From: Virgibacillus sp. AGTR | GTDB taxonomy: Bacteria; Bacillota; Bacilli; Bacillales; Amphibacillaceae | Assembly: GCF_016919725.2 (NCBI RefSeq) | Contig: NZ_JAJERH010000012.1 | Coordinates: 1-64,000, forward strand | Length of the DNA stretch: 64,000 nucleotides | Direction of reading: 5' to 3' | Part shown: piece after piece, positions 46,436 to 56,145 of the stretch | Numbering within the stretch: position 1 is the first letter of the stretch | How the letters are laid out: each line of letters starts with the position of its first letter | Position numbers and translations under genes: made by a program | The notes under the pieces: generated by a model | What the model was told of the DNA's origin: nothing | Database searches by the model: none | What the model saw: only the letters and a program-made list of their open reading frames with translations

Positions 46436-46597
46436 AAGTGTAAAGGAGTATATCTCCTTTAGCGAACAGCATCCGAGAGACAAGAACGTACGAAAGAACT
46501 ACAGGTAGTGCAGAAACGCCAACTGCCTATTTGAGGAATTTCGGTTAGACAGCTGGTCTAACCGGGGTTTCGACGTTTTAAAGGAGGGTTTTATTGA
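46436..46597 (+). promoter_or_regulatory. Structured leader before rpoA
   Basis: Contains AAAGGAG-TATAT-CTCCTTT near 46442-46460, an AGGTAGT...ACTGCCT stem near 46503-46528, and a perfect 9-bp stem CGGTTAGAC (46542-46550) / GTCTAACCG (46556-46564). Three hairpins in 160 bases suggest a regulatory or processing role. Not recognised as a named family. Confidence 0.55.
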
Positions 46598-47542
46598 ATG
46601 ATCGAAATTGAAAAACCAAAAATTGAAACGGTAGAAATCAGCGATGATGCTACATTTGGAAAATTCGTAGTCGAACCGCTCGAACGTGGATATGGTACCA
46701 CTCTAGGAAACTCCTTGCGTCGTATCCTACTATCCTCACTTCCAGGTGCTGCTGTTACATCAGTTCAAATTGATGGAGCGCTACATGAATTTTCAACAAT
46801 CGAAGGTGTTGTTGAAGATGTGACAACGATTATTTTGAATCTGAAGAAACTAGCTCTAAAGATTTACTCTGATGAAGAGAAAACATTAGAGATTGATGTG
46901 CAGGGAGAAGGAAAAGTTACGGCTGCAGACCTAACATTCGATAGTGATGTAGAAGTATTAAATCCGGATTTGCCAATTGCAACGTTAAATAGCAAAGGCA
47001 GCTTGCATATGAAGATTACAGCAGAACGTGGACGTGGCTATCGTCCCGCTGATGCTAACAAAAGAGATGACCAACCAATTGGTATCATACCAATTGATTC
47101 AATTTTTACTCCAGTGTCACGTGTTACGTATCAAGTAGAGAATACACGTGTAGGGCAAGTAGCTAATTTTGATAAATTAACAATGGATGTATGGACTGAC
47201 GGAAGTATTCGACCTGAAGAAGCTGTTTCTTTAGGCGCGAAAGTCTTTACGGAGCATCTAAACATTTTTGTAGGCTTAACAGATGAAGCGCAGAACGCAG
47301 AGATTATGGTCGAAAAAGAAGAAGATCAAAAAGAAAAAGTGATGGAAATGACCATCGAAGAACTTGATCTATCTGTTCGATCTTATAACTGCTTAAAACG
47401 TGCTGGTATCAATACAGTTCAAGAGCTTTCAAATAAATCTGAAGAAGATATGATGAAAGTACGTAATCTTGGTCGCAAGTCATTAGAAGAGGTAAAAGTA
47501 AAACTTAATGACCTTGGCCTAGGCTTACGAGATGATGACTGA
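46598..47542 (+). CDS. rpoA: DNA-directed RNA polymerase subunit alpha
   Basis: 314 aa. The N-terminal assembly domain has [23 protein letters not shown]. An acidic linker follows, then the C-terminal DNA-binding domain near residues 245-310 ([33 protein letters not shown]). AAAGGAGGG before ATG. Confidence 0.98.
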   Translation: MIEIEKPKIETVEISDDATFGKFVVEPLERGYGTTLGNSLRRILLSSLPGAAVTSVQIDGALHEFSTIEGVVEDVTTIILNLKKLALKIYSDEEKTLEIDVQGEGKVTAADLTFDSDVEVLNPDLPIATLNSKGSLHMKITAERGRGYRPADANKRDDQPIGIIPIDSIFTPVSRVTYQVENTRVGQVANFDKLTMDVWTDGSIRPEEAVSLGAKVFTEHLNIFVGLTDEAQNAEIMVEKEEDQKEKVMEMTIEELDLSVRSYNCLKRAGINTVQELSNKSEEDMMKVRNLGRKSLEEVKVKLNDLGLGLRDDD

Positions 47543-47637
47543 TAAAATCAAAAGTGCAGTATGATCTGGACGTAGCTTTTTTCAGTTGATCGTATTTTAA
47601 ATAAGTCATTAGTCATCATGAAAGGGAGGGATAGTCC

Positions 47638-47991
47638 ATGGCTAGAAAATTAGGTCGTACAACCGATCATCGTATGGCGTTGCTTCGTAACCTTGCTTCT
47701 GACTTAATTATTCATGAACGGATTGAAACAACAGAAGCAAAAGCGAAGGAGCTAAGATCCATCGTAGAAAAAATGATTACTTTAGGTAAGCGTGGGGATC
47801 TTCATGCTCGCCGTCAAGCAGCATCATTTCTATATAACAAGGAAGCTAACGAAAACGAAAATGTGATTCAAAAACTTTTCGATGATGTGGCTCCACGTTA
47901 CGAAGACCGTCAAGGTGGATACACTCGTGTTCTTAAATTGGGTGCTCGTCAAGGTGACGGAGCAGAAATGGCAATTATTGAACTAGTTTAA
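47638..47991 (+). CDS. rplQ: 50S ribosomal protein L17
   Basis: 117 aa. Tunnel-exit protein. [19 protein letters not shown] start is characteristic. AAAGGGAGGG before ATG. Last gene of the superoperon before a strong terminator. Confidence 0.97.
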   Translation: MARKLGRTTDHRMALLRNLASDLIIHERIETTEAKAKELRSIVEKMITLGKRGDLHARRQAASFLYNKEANENENVIQKLFDDVAPRYEDRQGGYTRVLKLGARQGDGAEMAIIELV

Positions 47992-48007
47992 TGTAACCAC
48001 ATCCGAC

Positions 48008-48057
48008 AAGGGCAGGACTGAATCTCTTCTACGAGGTGCATCCAAGCCCTTTTTTTG
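48008..48057 (+). terminator. Terminator after rplQ
   Basis: AAGGGC (48008-48013) pairs with GCCCTT (48046-48051), with internal weaker pairing, followed by seven T. Confidence 0.8.
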
Positions 48058-48199
48058 TAGAAGGAAAAAGGAAAGGAAAGATCATTCGTCTAACATACGA
48101 ATTGCATCGTAAAGCCTTAATCAATCAGCTAAAGAACGAAGCTGAGACATGTTCATTAGAGGAAAGAATACACCCCGGGTGAGTTTAGATGGAGGAACA

Positions 48200-49042
48200 A
48201 TGATGAGTAAGAAGTTAATCGAGTTTAGAAATGTATCTTTTCGATATGGAGATGAGCAGCCTTGGGTACTAAAGAATTGTTCGTTTACAATCTATGAAAA
48301 TGAGTGGGTTGCCATAATTGGTCATAATGGTTCAGGTAAATCCACGATCGCTAAATTAATGAATGGTTTATTGTTTCCGCAAGAGGGTGAAATTTTCATA
48401 GATGACAAGCAGGTAAATTCGGAATCTGTATGGGATGTACGGAAAGATGTTGGAATGGTTTTTCAAAATCCAGATAACCAGTTTGTGGGAACGACGGTTC
48501 AGGACGATGTAGCCTTTGGCATGGAAAATAGAGGATTACCTCGAGAAGAAATGCTTAAGCGCTTGGATGATGTCTTAAGCGCTGTAGGTATGGAGGATTA
48601 TCGAATTACAGAACCACATCGATTATCTGGTGGACAAAAACAGCGTGTAGCGATTGCAAGTGTTCTAGCCATTTCCCCAAAGGTTATAATTTTAGATGAA
48701 GCGACAGCAATGCTTGATCCAAAAGGGCGAAACGAAATTATGAAGACAATAGCTGGCGTACAGAAGGTAAAAGAGGTCACATTACTTACGATCACCCATG
48801 ACTTACAAGAAGTCATTCAAGCTGATCGTGCCATTGTAATGAATGATGGACAGATTTGGGCGGAGGGTGTGCCGAGAGAAATTTTTTCAAAGAAGGAAGC
48901 ATTGCGTAAGATTGGATTGGATGTTCCGTTTGTATCTAGGTTAGCTGATGTATTAAAAGCAGAGGCCATTCCCGTTACACAGGAGCCACTAAATCATGAA
49001 GAACTGCTGGAGGACTTATGGATATTACATTCAAGAACGTAA
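48200..49042 (+). CDS. ecfA1: ECF transporter ATP-binding protein EcfA1
   Basis: About 280 aa. One of two ATPases powering vitamin uptake by energy-coupling-factor transporters. Walker [10 protein letters not shown], signature [12 protein letters not shown], Walker [17 protein letters not shown] at 48200 (or 48203) follows TGGAGGA. Overlaps ecfA2 by 25 bases. Confidence 0.95.
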   Translation: MMSKKLIEFRNVSFRYGDEQPWVLKNCSFTIYENEWVAIIGHNGSGKSTIAKLMNGLLFPQEGEIFIDDKQVNSESVWDVRKDVGMVFQNPDNQFVGTTVQDDVAFGMENRGLPREEMLKRLDDVLSAVGMEDYRITEPHRLSGGQKQRVAIASVLAISPKVIILDEATAMLDPKGRNEIMKTIAGVQKVKEVTLLTITHDLQEVIQADRAIVMNDGQIWAEGVPREIFSKKEALRKIGLDVPFVSRLADVLKAEAIPVTQEPLNHEELLEDLWILHSRT

Positions 49043-49890
49043 GCTACGTATATCAACAGCATACACCGTTCGCACATAAAGCAATTGACCATTTAGATTT
49101 TCATATCCCTTCTGGTTCTTTTGTAGCAATTATCGGACATACTGGTTCTGGAAAATCAACATTAATCCAACATTTAAATGGACTAATCAGACCAACTGAA
49201 GGTGACGTATGGATAGGAGATTATCATTTAAGCGCAGAAGAAAAACCTAAATTAATGAAAGAGCTTAGAAGTCGTGTAGGTGTTGTATTTCAATATCCGG
49301 AGCATCAACTATTTGAGGAAACGGTAGCGAAGGATATTGGCTTTGGTCCGCGAAATTTTGGTGTTGGGGATAGAGAAATACAAGACAGAATTCCAGAAGT
49401 TCTATCAGCTGTTGGCTTAACGGAAGATTTCTTGAACCGTTCTCCGTTTGACTTAAGCGGTGGCCAAATGAGGCGGGTGGCAATAGCTGGTGTATTAGCA
49501 ACAAAGCCTGAAGTACTTGTATTGGACGAGCCTACTGCTGGATTAGATCCACGTGGACAGAAGGAAATCATGGAAATGTTCTATACCAGGCATCAGGAGC
49601 AAGCACTTACGACAATTTTAGTAACACATAGTATGGAGGATGCAGTAAAATACGCTGATCATGTCATTATTCTTAATAAGGGAACCAAATATATGGAAGG
49701 GAAGCCTGAGGAAGTATTTGTCCAAAAAGAGGCATTACAGAATGTACAGTTAGACGTTCCAGAAATGGTACAATTTCTTGATAACTATGAAAAGAAATTT
49801 GGTAACCATATCCCCTATACTAGGCAAACTGTGCAACAACTTGGTTTGCAAATGAAGCGTTCGTTAAAAGGGGGAACCCTACATGAATAA
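49018..49890 (+). CDS. ecfA2: ECF transporter ATP-binding protein EcfA2
   Basis: 290 aa. Walker [11 protein letters not shown]-loop [13 protein letters not shown], signature [13 protein letters not shown], Walker [14 protein letters not shown]. Forms the heterodimeric motor with EcfA1. GGAGGA within ecfA1 serves as ribosome binding site. Overlaps ecfT by 8 bases. Confidence 0.95.
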   Translation: MDITFKNVSYVYQQHTPFAHKAIDHLDFHIPSGSFVAIIGHTGSGKSTLIQHLNGLIRPTEGDVWIGDYHLSAEEKPKLMKELRSRVGVVFQYPEHQLFEETVAKDIGFGPRNFGVGDREIQDRIPEVLSAVGLTEDFLNRSPFDLSGGQMRRVAIAGVLATKPEVLVLDEPTAGLDPRGQKEIMEMFYTRHQEQALTTILVTHSMEDAVKYADHVIILNKGTKYMEGKPEEVFVQKEALQNVQLDVPEMVQFLDNYEKKFGNHIPYTRQTVQQLGLQMKRSLKGGTLHE

Positions 49891-50680
49891 TGCTTTGGTT
49901 ATTGGTCAGTATGTCCCGGGAAATTCTATCATTCATAAGTTAGATCCACGAACAAAGATTTCGATAATATTTATTTATGTTTTCATTGTGTTTTTTGCCA
50001 ATAATGTTTGGAGTTATGGGATATTAACAGCTTTTGCCTTAGCTAGTTTAATTTCATCCAAAGTCCCGATTAAGTTTATATTAAAAGGGTTAACGCCCGT
50101 ATGGTTTCTTATTATCTTTACGTTTATTCTCCATATGATTGTCACGAAAGAGGGCAAGCCTGTATTGGAAATATTTACGCTTACCATTTATACTGGTGGG
50201 TTAATTCAAGGATTTGCGATATCGATGAGGTTCTTTTTACTTATTTTAGTAACCTCTCTATTAACCCTAACCACGACACCAATTGAGATCACGGACGCGA
50301 TTGAGGATATGCTACGTCCTTTAAAGAAAGTGAAGTTTCCTGTGCATGAATTAGCATTAATGATGTCTATTTCACTACGATTCATCCCCACTCTACTACA
50401 GGAGACAGAAAAGATATCGAAGGCGCAGGCTTCAAGAGGTGTTGATTTTAAAACAGGACCTGTAAAAGAAAGGATAAAAGCTGTCGTACCTTTGCTTGTT
50501 CCATTATTTGTCAGTGCTTTCAAGCGCGCAGAAGAACTGGCAATGGCTATGGAAGCAAGAGGATATCAAGGTGGAGAGGGGCGCACAAAGCTTCGTGAAT
50601 TAAAAATTGCGAAACGTGATGTATTCATCTATATCTTATTTCTTTGTATTATAATCGGATTATTTATTACACGAAATTAA
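49883..50680 (+). CDS. ecfT: ECF transporter transmembrane component EcfT
   Basis: 265 aa integral membrane scaffold that couples the ATPases to substrate-binding S components. About five or six hydrophobic segments, and the two cytosolic coupling motifs QASRGVDF and MEARGYQ that seat in the ATPase grooves. Substrate proteins are encoded elsewhere, as usual for group II ECF systems. Confidence 0.95.
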   Translation: MNNALVIGQYVPGNSIIHKLDPRTKISIIFIYVFIVFFANNVWSYGILTAFALASLISSKVPIKFILKGLTPVWFLIIFTFILHMIVTKEGKPVLEIFTLTIYTGGLIQGFAISMRFFLLILVTSLLTLTTTPIEITDAIEDMLRPLKKVKFPVHELALMMSISLRFIPTLLQETEKISKAQASRGVDFKTGPVKERIKAVVPLLVPLFVSAFKRAEELAMAMEARGYQGGEGRTKLRELKIAKRDVFIYILFLCIIIGLFITRN

Positions 50681-50752
50681 TTATTATAATTGGAAGGATA
50701 GAATTTCCGTTACTACGATAATATCTATCTTTCAAAGGAAGGCTGCTACAGT

Positions 50753-51505
50753 ATGGTAAGACTTAAGTGCATTATTAATTATGACGGATCACAGTTTTCA
50801 GGCTTTCAGATACAGCCTAAGAAACGAACCGTACAAGGGGCGTTAGAGACAGCTTTAACTAAAATGCATAAAGGGGAGTACATTCGTATTCAAGCTTCTG
50901 GAAGAACAGATACAGGTGTTCATGCGAAGGGTCAAACCATTCATTTTGACTCAGCTTATGATATTCCTCTATATAACTGGAAGCAGGCCTTAAATACCTT
51001 ACTTCCGAATGATCTATATGTTAAAGAAGTCGAATATGCAGATGATTCATTTCATGCACGCTATGATGTAATTGAAAAAGAATATCGATATTATGTTTGG
51101 CATGAAAGTGAACCGGATGTATTTAAACGGAATTATGCATATTATTTTCCTTATGAATTAGATATTAGGTCCATTCAAGCGGCTTGTGATTATCTAGAGG
51201 GGACCCATGATTTTACAACTTTTTCCTCTGCTAAAGCTACTACCAAAGGAACAAAAGAGCGGACGCTTTATCAGGTGAGTTGTGAAAAGAAAGGCTCGGA
51301 AATTGAGTTTATCTTTCGCGGGAGTGGTTTTTTATATAATATGGTCCGAATTATCGTAGGTGTCCTTTTAGATATAGGTCAAGGAAGGCGTCAGCCGGCT
51401 GATATCATGGATTTATTGGCGAAGAGGGATAGAAGGCTTGTTGGAGAAACCGTGCCCTCAGAAGGCCTCTATTTATGGAATGTTAGGTATGATGAAAAAA
51501 GGTAA
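50753..51505 (+). CDS. truA: tRNA pseudouridine synthase A
   Basis: 250 aa. Makes pseudouridine at positions 38-40 of the anticodon arm. Catalytic aspartate in ASGRTDTGVHAKGQ near residue 53; later FIFRGSGFLYNMVRIIVG. ATG after AAAGGAAGG. Confidence 0.96.
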   Translation: MVRLKCIINYDGSQFSGFQIQPKKRTVQGALETALTKMHKGEYIRIQASGRTDTGVHAKGQTIHFDSAYDIPLYNWKQALNTLLPNDLYVKEVEYADDSFHARYDVIEKEYRYYVWHESEPDVFKRNYAYYFPYELDIRSIQAACDYLEGTHDFTTFSSAKATTKGTKERTLYQVSCEKKGSEIEFIFRGSGFLYNMVRIIVGVLLDIGQGRRQPADIMDLLAKRDRRLVGETVPSEGLYLWNVRYDEKR

Positions 51506-51545
51506 GCGGATTGTCGGAGAAAATGCAAATCATATGCATCAGCTC

Positions 51546-51575
51546 TTGACAAAATCCTATCATTTGGTGTATTAT
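51546..51575 (+). promoter_or_regulatory. Promoter of rplM-rpsI
   Basis: TTGACA (51546-51551), 18-bp spacer, TATTAT (51570-51575). Confidence 0.75.
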
Positions 51576-51582
51576 GATCTAT

Positions 51583-51685
51583 GGCATTTTATTTCTAAAC
51601 CATGATTAGCCCCGGAAACTAATTATGTTGAAATAGACGAATGAATATTGAAATTGATTTTTTTTAAATATGGAGGGAAACACTC
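51583..51685 (+). promoter_or_regulatory. L13 leader
   Basis: ATTAG (51605-51609) pairs with CTAAT (51619-51623) around CCCCGGAAA, with flanking AT-rich pairing, directly upstream of rplM. It fits the position and form of the Firmicute L13 leader, which is thought to bind L13. Confidence 0.55.
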
Positions 51686-52123
51686 ATGCGCACAACTTTC
51701 ATGGCAAATGAAAATAATATTGAACGCAAATGGCTAGTTGTTGATGCAGAAGGCAAGCGTTTAGGACGCTTAGCGAGTGAAGTTGCTGCGATCCTTCGTG
51801 GAAAGCATAAGCCAACTTACACACCACATGCAGACACTGGTGACCATGTGATTATCATTAACGCAGAAAAAGTAGAATTAAGTGGTAAGAAAATTACAGA
51901 TAAAATTTACTATCGCCATACAAACCACCCTGGTGGACTTAAAGAGCGTACTGCATACGAAATGCGTACGAAATATCCTGAGCAAATGCTAGAGCTTGCT
52001 GTTAAAGGAATGCTTCCTAAAGGCTCTCTAGGACGTAAAATGGGTAAAAAATTACACGTATTCAGAGGATCTGAACACACTCATCAAGCACAAAAACCGG
52101 AAGTTTACGAGCTTCGTGGGTAA
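51686..52123 (+). CDS. rplM: 50S ribosomal protein L13
   Basis: 145 aa. Early assembly protein. [21 protein letters not shown] near the start and [23 protein letters not shown] near residue 111. GGAGGG before ATG. Confidence 0.97.
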   Translation: MRTTFMANENNIERKWLVVDAEGKRLGRLASEVAAILRGKHKPTYTPHADTGDHVIIINAEKVELSGKKITDKIYYRHTNHPGGLKERTAYEMRTKYPEQMLELAVKGMLPKGSLGRKMGKKLHVFRGSEHTHQAQKPEVYELRG

Positions 52124-52142
52124 CTAAAAGGAGGTAAACATT

Positions 52143-52535
52143 TTGGCACAAGTACAATACTATGGCACAGGTCGTCGTAAAAAATCAACTGCACGCGTAC
52201 GTTTAGTACCTGGTACAGGTAATGTTACAATTAACGGACGTAACGCATCAGATTATTTCCCATACGAAACACAAATTTTAATTTTAAATCAGCCGCTAGT
52301 GGCTACTGAAACTCAAGGTACTTATGACGTTATTGTTAACGTTCATGGTGGAGGTTTTACTGGTCAAGCTGGTGCTATCCGTCACGGAATCGCACGTGCG
52401 CTTCTTGAAGCTGATCCAGAATATCGTGGATCTCTTAAAACAGAAGGCTACCTAACTCGTGATGCTCGTATGAAAGAGCGTAAGAAATACGGTCTTAAAA
52501 AAGCACGTCGTGCACCTCAGTTCTCAAAACGTTAA
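52143..52535 (+). CDS. rpsI: 30S ribosomal protein S9
   Basis: 130 aa. The C-terminal tail ending [12 protein letters not shown] reaches P-site t[17 protein letters not shown] near the start. TTG start after AAGGAGGTAAACATT. Confidence 0.97.
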   Translation: MAQVQYYGTGRRKKSTARVRLVPGTGNVTINGRNASDYFPYETQILILNQPLVATETQGTYDVIVNVHGGGFTGQAGAIRHGIARALLEADPEYRGSLKTEGYLTRDARMKERKKYGLKKARRAPQFSKR

Positions 52536-52550
52536 AATATCAACGTTTCA

Positions 52551-52586
52551 AAGACTCTTATCCAACTTGGATAAGGGTCTTTTTTA
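52551..52586 (+). terminator. Terminator after rpsI
   Basis: AAGACTCTTATCC (52551-52563) pairs with GGATAAGGGTCTT (52569-52581, one G-U), then T. It marks the end of the conserved ribosomal region and the start of the accessory region. Confidence 0.92.
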
Positions 52587-52770
52587 TAATCATTTTCAGC
52601 TTGTGACTATATTTTGACTATATTTATTCAGATTCCATGAATGGTTCCATTTTTTATTAAGGTAATTACTATTATGATTATAAAATGAATTTAATGGAAA
52701 ATTTACAAAAAAATGAAGGAAGATGTGAATATTTGTAGAAATAGTTAAATGTAGTTAAAGGAGGTGAGAT

Positions 52771-53199
52771 ATGTTGAAAAAGATTCTTGCACTAATAATT
52801 TTTCCCGTCATGATTATTTTAGCTTCTCAGACCTTCCCCTCAGAATCAATCGCAGCTGAAACTACTGGAAATGAAAGTCCTAAAAATGAAATTAATGCAG
52901 TAAAGTATTTCGGTCCATTTCCTTTTACAACAAGAGATGGTAAATGGGACGGTCAATTTTCTGTTCCTTCGCTAGGCGATGTTACAATTAGACTCTCGGG
53001 AGAGGATTTATATTGGGAGTCAGGGCGAGTGCGGATATGTAATAGGGACTCTGGTAGATGTACACTATGGGGACCCCTTTCAGTAGGTACTCAACCTTCC
53101 AGAACAATTACTGACGTTTTACCAGGTGTATATTATGTAGATGTAGATTACGCGATGAATGTATTCTCTGGTACAAGCACAATTGAAGTAAGATATTAA
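52771..53199 (+). CDS. Small secreted protein of unknown function
   Basis: 142 aa. Residues 1-28 form a signal peptide (LKKILALIIFPVMIILASQ core, likely cleavage near SIAAE). The mature part is about 110 residues, beta-strand-rich by pattern (alternating hydrophobics, VPSLGDVTIRLSG, PGVYYVDVDY), with exactly two cysteines ten residues apart in RICNRDSGRCTLW, suitable for a disulfide. Ends like a beta-sandwich (TSTIEVRY). I do not recognise the family. AAAGGAGGTGAG before ATG. Monocistronic. Confidence 0.72.
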   Translation: MLKKILALIIFPVMIILASQTFPSESIAAETTGNESPKNEINAVKYFGPFPFTTRDGKWDGQFSVPSLGDVTIRLSGEDLYWESGRVRICNRDSGRCTLWGPLSVGTQPSRTITDVLPGVYYVDVDYAMNVFSGTSTIEVRY

Positions 53200-53217
53200 A
53201 TAAATAGGTGATTTAGA

Positions 53218-53268
53218 GCTGATATAAGACGTTAGGTAGTATTCGGCTCCTATCGTCTTATATGCAGC
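53218..53268 (+). terminator. Long hairpin after the secreted-protein gene
   Basis: A stem of about 18 bp (GCTG-ATATAAGACG-TTAGG against CCTAT-CGTCTTATAT-GCAGC) with no T-run. Probably ends or stabilises the preceding transcript. Confidence 0.5.
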
Positions 53269-53374
53269 CCTGAAAATATATTTGTTCGTGAACTGGATGA
53301 ATTAGTAAAGTTAGTGATACGTTTGGTTCAGGTAATGATGACAATCCAATTTTATTGAGTGAATTATGTACAGA

Positions 53375-53412
53375 AAGAAGGCTAATTGTACCTTCTTAAC
53401 CGTTTTTTATTT
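53375..53412. terminator. Hairpin at the end of the minus-strand 98-codon gene
   Basis: AAGAAGG (53375-53381) pairs with CCTTCTT (53391-53397), followed on the plus strand by AACCG and six T. It overlaps the last codons of the minus-strand gene and could stop transcription arriving from the left. Confidence 0.45.
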
Positions 53413-53678
53413 AATTTTACTTGTGATAAATCGTTCAATTCTCTTGTAGAGTGATGTTTGTTTCTATGGGTTAAATCCTCTAATTTTCTAACTGCAGCGC
53501 TAAATTCATTGTCGGAGATTTGTTTTGTAGCTAAAAGAGTACATAACATTGCATATGCAATTGGAGTTGTATCAACTATAACCTCTACATCCACATCTGA
53601 ATTACCGCTGTATCCAATTGTAGATAGACTTTCATTATTGAAGTCTATTGAGCGACCATTTTTTAATGAATTTTGCAA
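53382..53678 (-). CDS. Conserved-looking small protein, unknown function
   Basis: 98 aa, TTG start preceded by GGGGA at a suitable distance; an in-frame stop prevents an earlier start. The central part (DVDVEVIVDTTPIAYAMLCTLLATKQISDNEFSAAVRKLEDL) looks like a short strand-helix domain; the C terminus is basic. Not recognised. It lies downstream of the acidic D/N protein on the same strand with a terminator-like hairpin in between, so they may be one unit with attenuation. A spore-surface role is a guess from the partner's composition only. Confidence 0.55.
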   Translation of the reverse strand: MQNSLKNGRSIDFNNESLSTIGYSGNSDVDVEVIVDTTPIAYAMLCTLLATKQISDNEFSAAVRKLEDLTHRNKHHSTRELNDLSQVKLNKKRLRRYN

Positions 53679-53705
53679 ATTTATTCCCCACTTTCATAGA
53701 AAAAG

Positions 53706-53731
53706 AGTGGGATAAATTATATTACCCCACT
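53706..53731 (-). terminator. Attenuator between the two minus-strand small genes
   Basis: On the minus strand AGTGGG pairs with CCCACT across a 14-base AT loop and is followed by CTTTTTC. It lies 9 bases past the acidic-protein gene and 28 before the next gene. Confidence 0.65.
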
Positions 53732-53739
53732 AGTACTTA

Positions 53740-54012
53740 TTAATAGTATTTCTTACGTTTCCTGTCATCGTCGTCTTCATCATCGGAAATAACATTAACA
53801 TAAGAGTTGCCACTTTTAGTGATCTTCGCAATGTTAAAATTGCGGTTTTTGTTTTTTAAGTCATTGTCGTTATCATTATCGTTATCGTTATCAACATGAA
53901 TATCACTGTCGAAATCTACATCGGCTTTAGCTTTTGCATCTGCATCTGCTTTTGCGGTAGAGAAAAACTCTTGATTACCATCTTTATCAAATTTTCTCTT
54001 TGGCCTCCACAT
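53740..54012 (-). CDS. Acidic D/N-repeat small protein
   Basis: 90 aa. Start MWRPKRKFDKDGNQEFF after AAAGGAGGG. A middle section alternates Asp with Ala/Lys and then Asp with Asn (five DN units near residues 41-50), ending in an acidic stretch DDEDDDD and a basic KKYY tail. The composition resembles coat or exosporium proteins of spore formers, but no family is recognised. The DN run is encoded by near-identical GATAAC hexamers, so its length may vary between strains. No cysteines, no signal peptide. Confidence 0.6.
   Translation of the reverse strand: MWRPKRKFDKDGNQEFFSTAKADADAKAKADVDFDSDIHVDNDNDNDNDNDLKNKNRNFNIAKITKSGNSYVNVISDDEDDDDRKRKKYY
53862..53895. repeat. GTTATC hexanucleotide tandem repeat
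   Basis: Plus strand shows about five units of GTTATC/ATTATC in a row inside the acidic-protein gene. The unit is a multiple of three, so copy-number change would alter the DN run without a frameshift. Confidence 0.75.
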
Positions 54013-54328
54013 ACAATTTCCCTCCTTTATTTTCGATTTAATATAATATATTCAATGTTACCCTTAATTGAGTTGGCAGTTATCTTAAGTCAAATGCTTG
54101 TTTTATTTTTAAATAAAAATAACCACTAACAATATCATAAATTGAGCCCTCCATATGAAATGAAGGGCCAGGAAATAACATGTGGAAAGACCCTTAACAG
54201 GTCTATAATAAAGTATTCAATTAGCCGTAATTTGTGTAGGCTACTTTATTAAATCAATCATGATAGCAATTAATCAAGATATAAATTTAAAGCTACAAAT
54301 AGAAAGTACTATTTATGTGTGGATTGAT
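54013..54328. other. AT-rich gap without a recognised gene
   Basis: Upstream region of the acidic-protein gene on the minus strand. A weak GCCCT/AGGGC hairpin lies near 54146-54168. No open frame with family resemblance or a good ribosome binding site was found. Confidence 0.4.
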
Positions 54329-54358
54329 TAAAAAAGCCCCTCATAAGAGGAGCTTTTT
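54329..54358. terminator. Bidirectional terminator
   Basis: AAAAAGC-CCCTC-ATAA-GAGG-AGCTTTTT forms a short stem with A on one side and T on the other, so it can work on either strand. It insulates the small-gene region from the transporter operon. Confidence 0.75.
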
Positions 54359-54446
54359 AGGTTGTGTTGGTGTGACACTGTGGGTAACTACATTATATAG
54401 TGCGCAATAACTAAGGATCAGCATTTATATAGCTAGTTCCTATTTC

Positions 54447-54475
54447 AAAAAGTTAGATTTTAAATCTAAATTTTT
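54447..54475 (-). terminator. Terminator of the minus-strand transporter operon
   Basis: A palindrome TTAGATTTTAAATCTAA (54453-54469) is followed on the minus strand by CTTTTTG. It lies about 60 bases past the permease stop. Confidence 0.6.
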
Positions 54476-54530
54476 AGGGGTACCTCACCTTTAATTTACT
54501 AGTAAATATCCTTTGAGAATTCTACCTCCA

Positions 54531-55223
54531 TTACAATATATCTTCTCTCTCGGCTTTGTAGATCATCCAGTATGCACCCACAGCTCCAATCACTGCCAGC
54601 GTCATTTCGACAGCAGGAGTTACAGTATATGTAGGCCCGTTATTCATGGAAATGGAGGTAAACTCGATAATGAAAACAGAAACAATTGTCGTCGTTGGTG
54701 ATTTCCGAAGCATTCCCAAAACAAGTGGAATCCAGCTACTCATCGTCTTTAAAACGGCATGAATAAGAATTTCCACCACTTGATTGGATATGATTGGGGA
54801 AGTAAGAGGTTCCTTGACGAAATCATATTTGACGTTTAACCCGATTAAGACAAGATTAATGAACAGATTGGAGATGATAATAATAACAAAGGTAACAAGC
54901 GAGATTAATGCCAGCTTGGATATAAGCAGCTTCTGTCTCCTAATTGGATAGGTGAATAGCACGGAGGTTGTCTTATTCACGTACTCACCGACAATTATTC
55001 GAGCCATTAGTATTGCAGCAAATATTACGAACGTAAAATTCACCATGGAACGAGTTAAATCAAATGCAACGTTGTAGGTTGGATGTATGTAGGTGTTTTC
55101 CACTGACCACTGTAACATCATCATCCAGACCAAAACCGTCATCACCAAGTTCGACACTATAACACACAAAAAATATCCATTCAGTTTGAATTTTTTTAAT
55201 TCCAACTTTATTAGCGAAATCAT
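54531..55223 (-). CDS. ABC-2 type transporter permease (YcbO-like)
   Basis: 230 aa with six hydrophobic segments (for example VMTVLVWMMML, FVIFAAILMARII, FVIIIISNLFINLVLIGL). Starts by ATGA overlap with the preceding ATPase gene. Size and neighbours match the permease of ycbL-ycbM-ycbN-ycbO in B. subtilis. The substrate is unknown; such units often handle antimicrobial peptides. Confidence 0.82.
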   Translation of the reverse strand: MISLIKLELKKFKLNGYFLCVIVSNLVMTVLVWMMMLQWSVENTYIHPTYNVAFDLTRSMVNFTFVIFAAILMARIIVGEYVNKTTSVLFTYPIRRQKLLISKLALISLVTFVIIIISNLFINLVLIGLNVKYDFVKEPLTSPIISNQVVEILIHAVLKTMSSWIPLVLGMLRKSPTTTIVSVFIIEFTSISMNNGPTYTVTPAVEMTLAVIGAVGAYWMIYKAEREDIL

Positions 55224-56143
55224 GTATTCCCACTGCCTTGCAGAAGATTTAAAAAATAGTCCTCCAGCGTTTGATTCTTGCGTCTGATTTCTCCAATGTC
55301 AACTCCATTCAGAATTAGCGTTCGTACAATTTTTTCAGGTTGAGGTAAACTTAAATCGTAGATACGAATTGTCGATTCATTTATCAATTTAAAATTGCAC
55401 ATTTCTAGCTTATTAGACAATATGCTAACTGCCTTCACGACATCTTTTGTCACCAATTCAATATACTCCGTCCAGTCCCTTTGGATGTTCTCCATTGCCA
55501 CTTCTCGGATAAGCTTGCCTTCACGAATGACACCAATCGTATTTGCGATTAGCTCTAACTCCCGCAGTAAGTGGCTAGTTAGAAACACCGTCATTCCATA
55601 TTCTTTACTCAATGCGGAAATCAGGTTTCGCATGTTCTTCAATCCAACCGGATCAAGACCATTGATTGGCTCATCTAGAAGTAACAGCTCCGGTCGGGTC
55701 AATATTGCCCGGGCTAATCCAAGGCGTTGCTTCATGCCAAGTGAATAGCTTTTTACAGTTTTGGCTCCTTCAACGGTTAAGCCGACCAATGCAAGTGCTT
55801 CATCGATAGACCGGTGATCGTGATAACCCATGTATGCACAGTGTAGCTCCAGATTTTCCCGAGCAGTTAGCTTTTCATAAAATATTGGATAATCAATCAA
55901 GCTACCTATTCGCTTCTTAGATTTGCAGTCACCAGTTATAAGTCTCTCTCCGAAAAGTTCAATCACTCCTTCAGTTGGCTTCCATAAGCCCGTAAGCAGC
56001 TTCATGACCGATGTTTTGCCAGCTCCATTCAGACCTAAGAGTCCGTAGATTTCTCCTTTCTTAATGTGAAGGTTCACATCGGACAAGATGTTGTTCCCAC
56101 TCAGGTTCTTGCTAAGTCTACTCGTGCTAACGACATATGTCAT
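55220..56143 (-). CDS. ABC transporter ATP-binding protein (YcbN-like)
   Basis: 307 aa. Walker A GLNGAGKTS near residue 37, signature YSLGMKQRLGLARA (SLGMKQR replaces LSGGQ, as in bacitracin/lantibiotic exporters), Walker B LLLLDEPINGLDP. The last 80 residues are a non-ATPase extension seen in BcrA-type proteins. AAAGGAGAGG precedes ATG, two bases after the histidine-kinase stop. Confidence 0.88.
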   Translation of the reverse strand: MTYVVSTSRLSKNLSGNNILSDVNLHIKKGEIYGLLGLNGAGKTSVMKLLTGLWKPTEGVIELFGERLITGDCKSKKRIGSLIDYPIFYEKLTARENLELHCAYMGYHDHRSIDEALALVGLTVEGAKTVKSYSLGMKQRLGLARAILTRPELLLLDEPINGLDPVGLKNMRNLISALSKEYGMTVFLTSHLLRELELIANTIGVIREGKLIREVAMENIQRDWTEYIELVTKDVVKAVSILSNKLEMCNFKLINESTIRIYDLSLPQPEKIVRTLILNGVDIGEIRRKNQTLEDYFLNLLQGSGNT

Positions 56144-56145
56144 GG

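Noticed and set aside
53458-53715. Plus-strand 85-codon frame overlapping the minus-strand 98-codon gene
   Set aside because: The minus-strand frame has a spaced ribosome binding site and sits next to a same-strand partner and attenuator; the plus frame has none of these.
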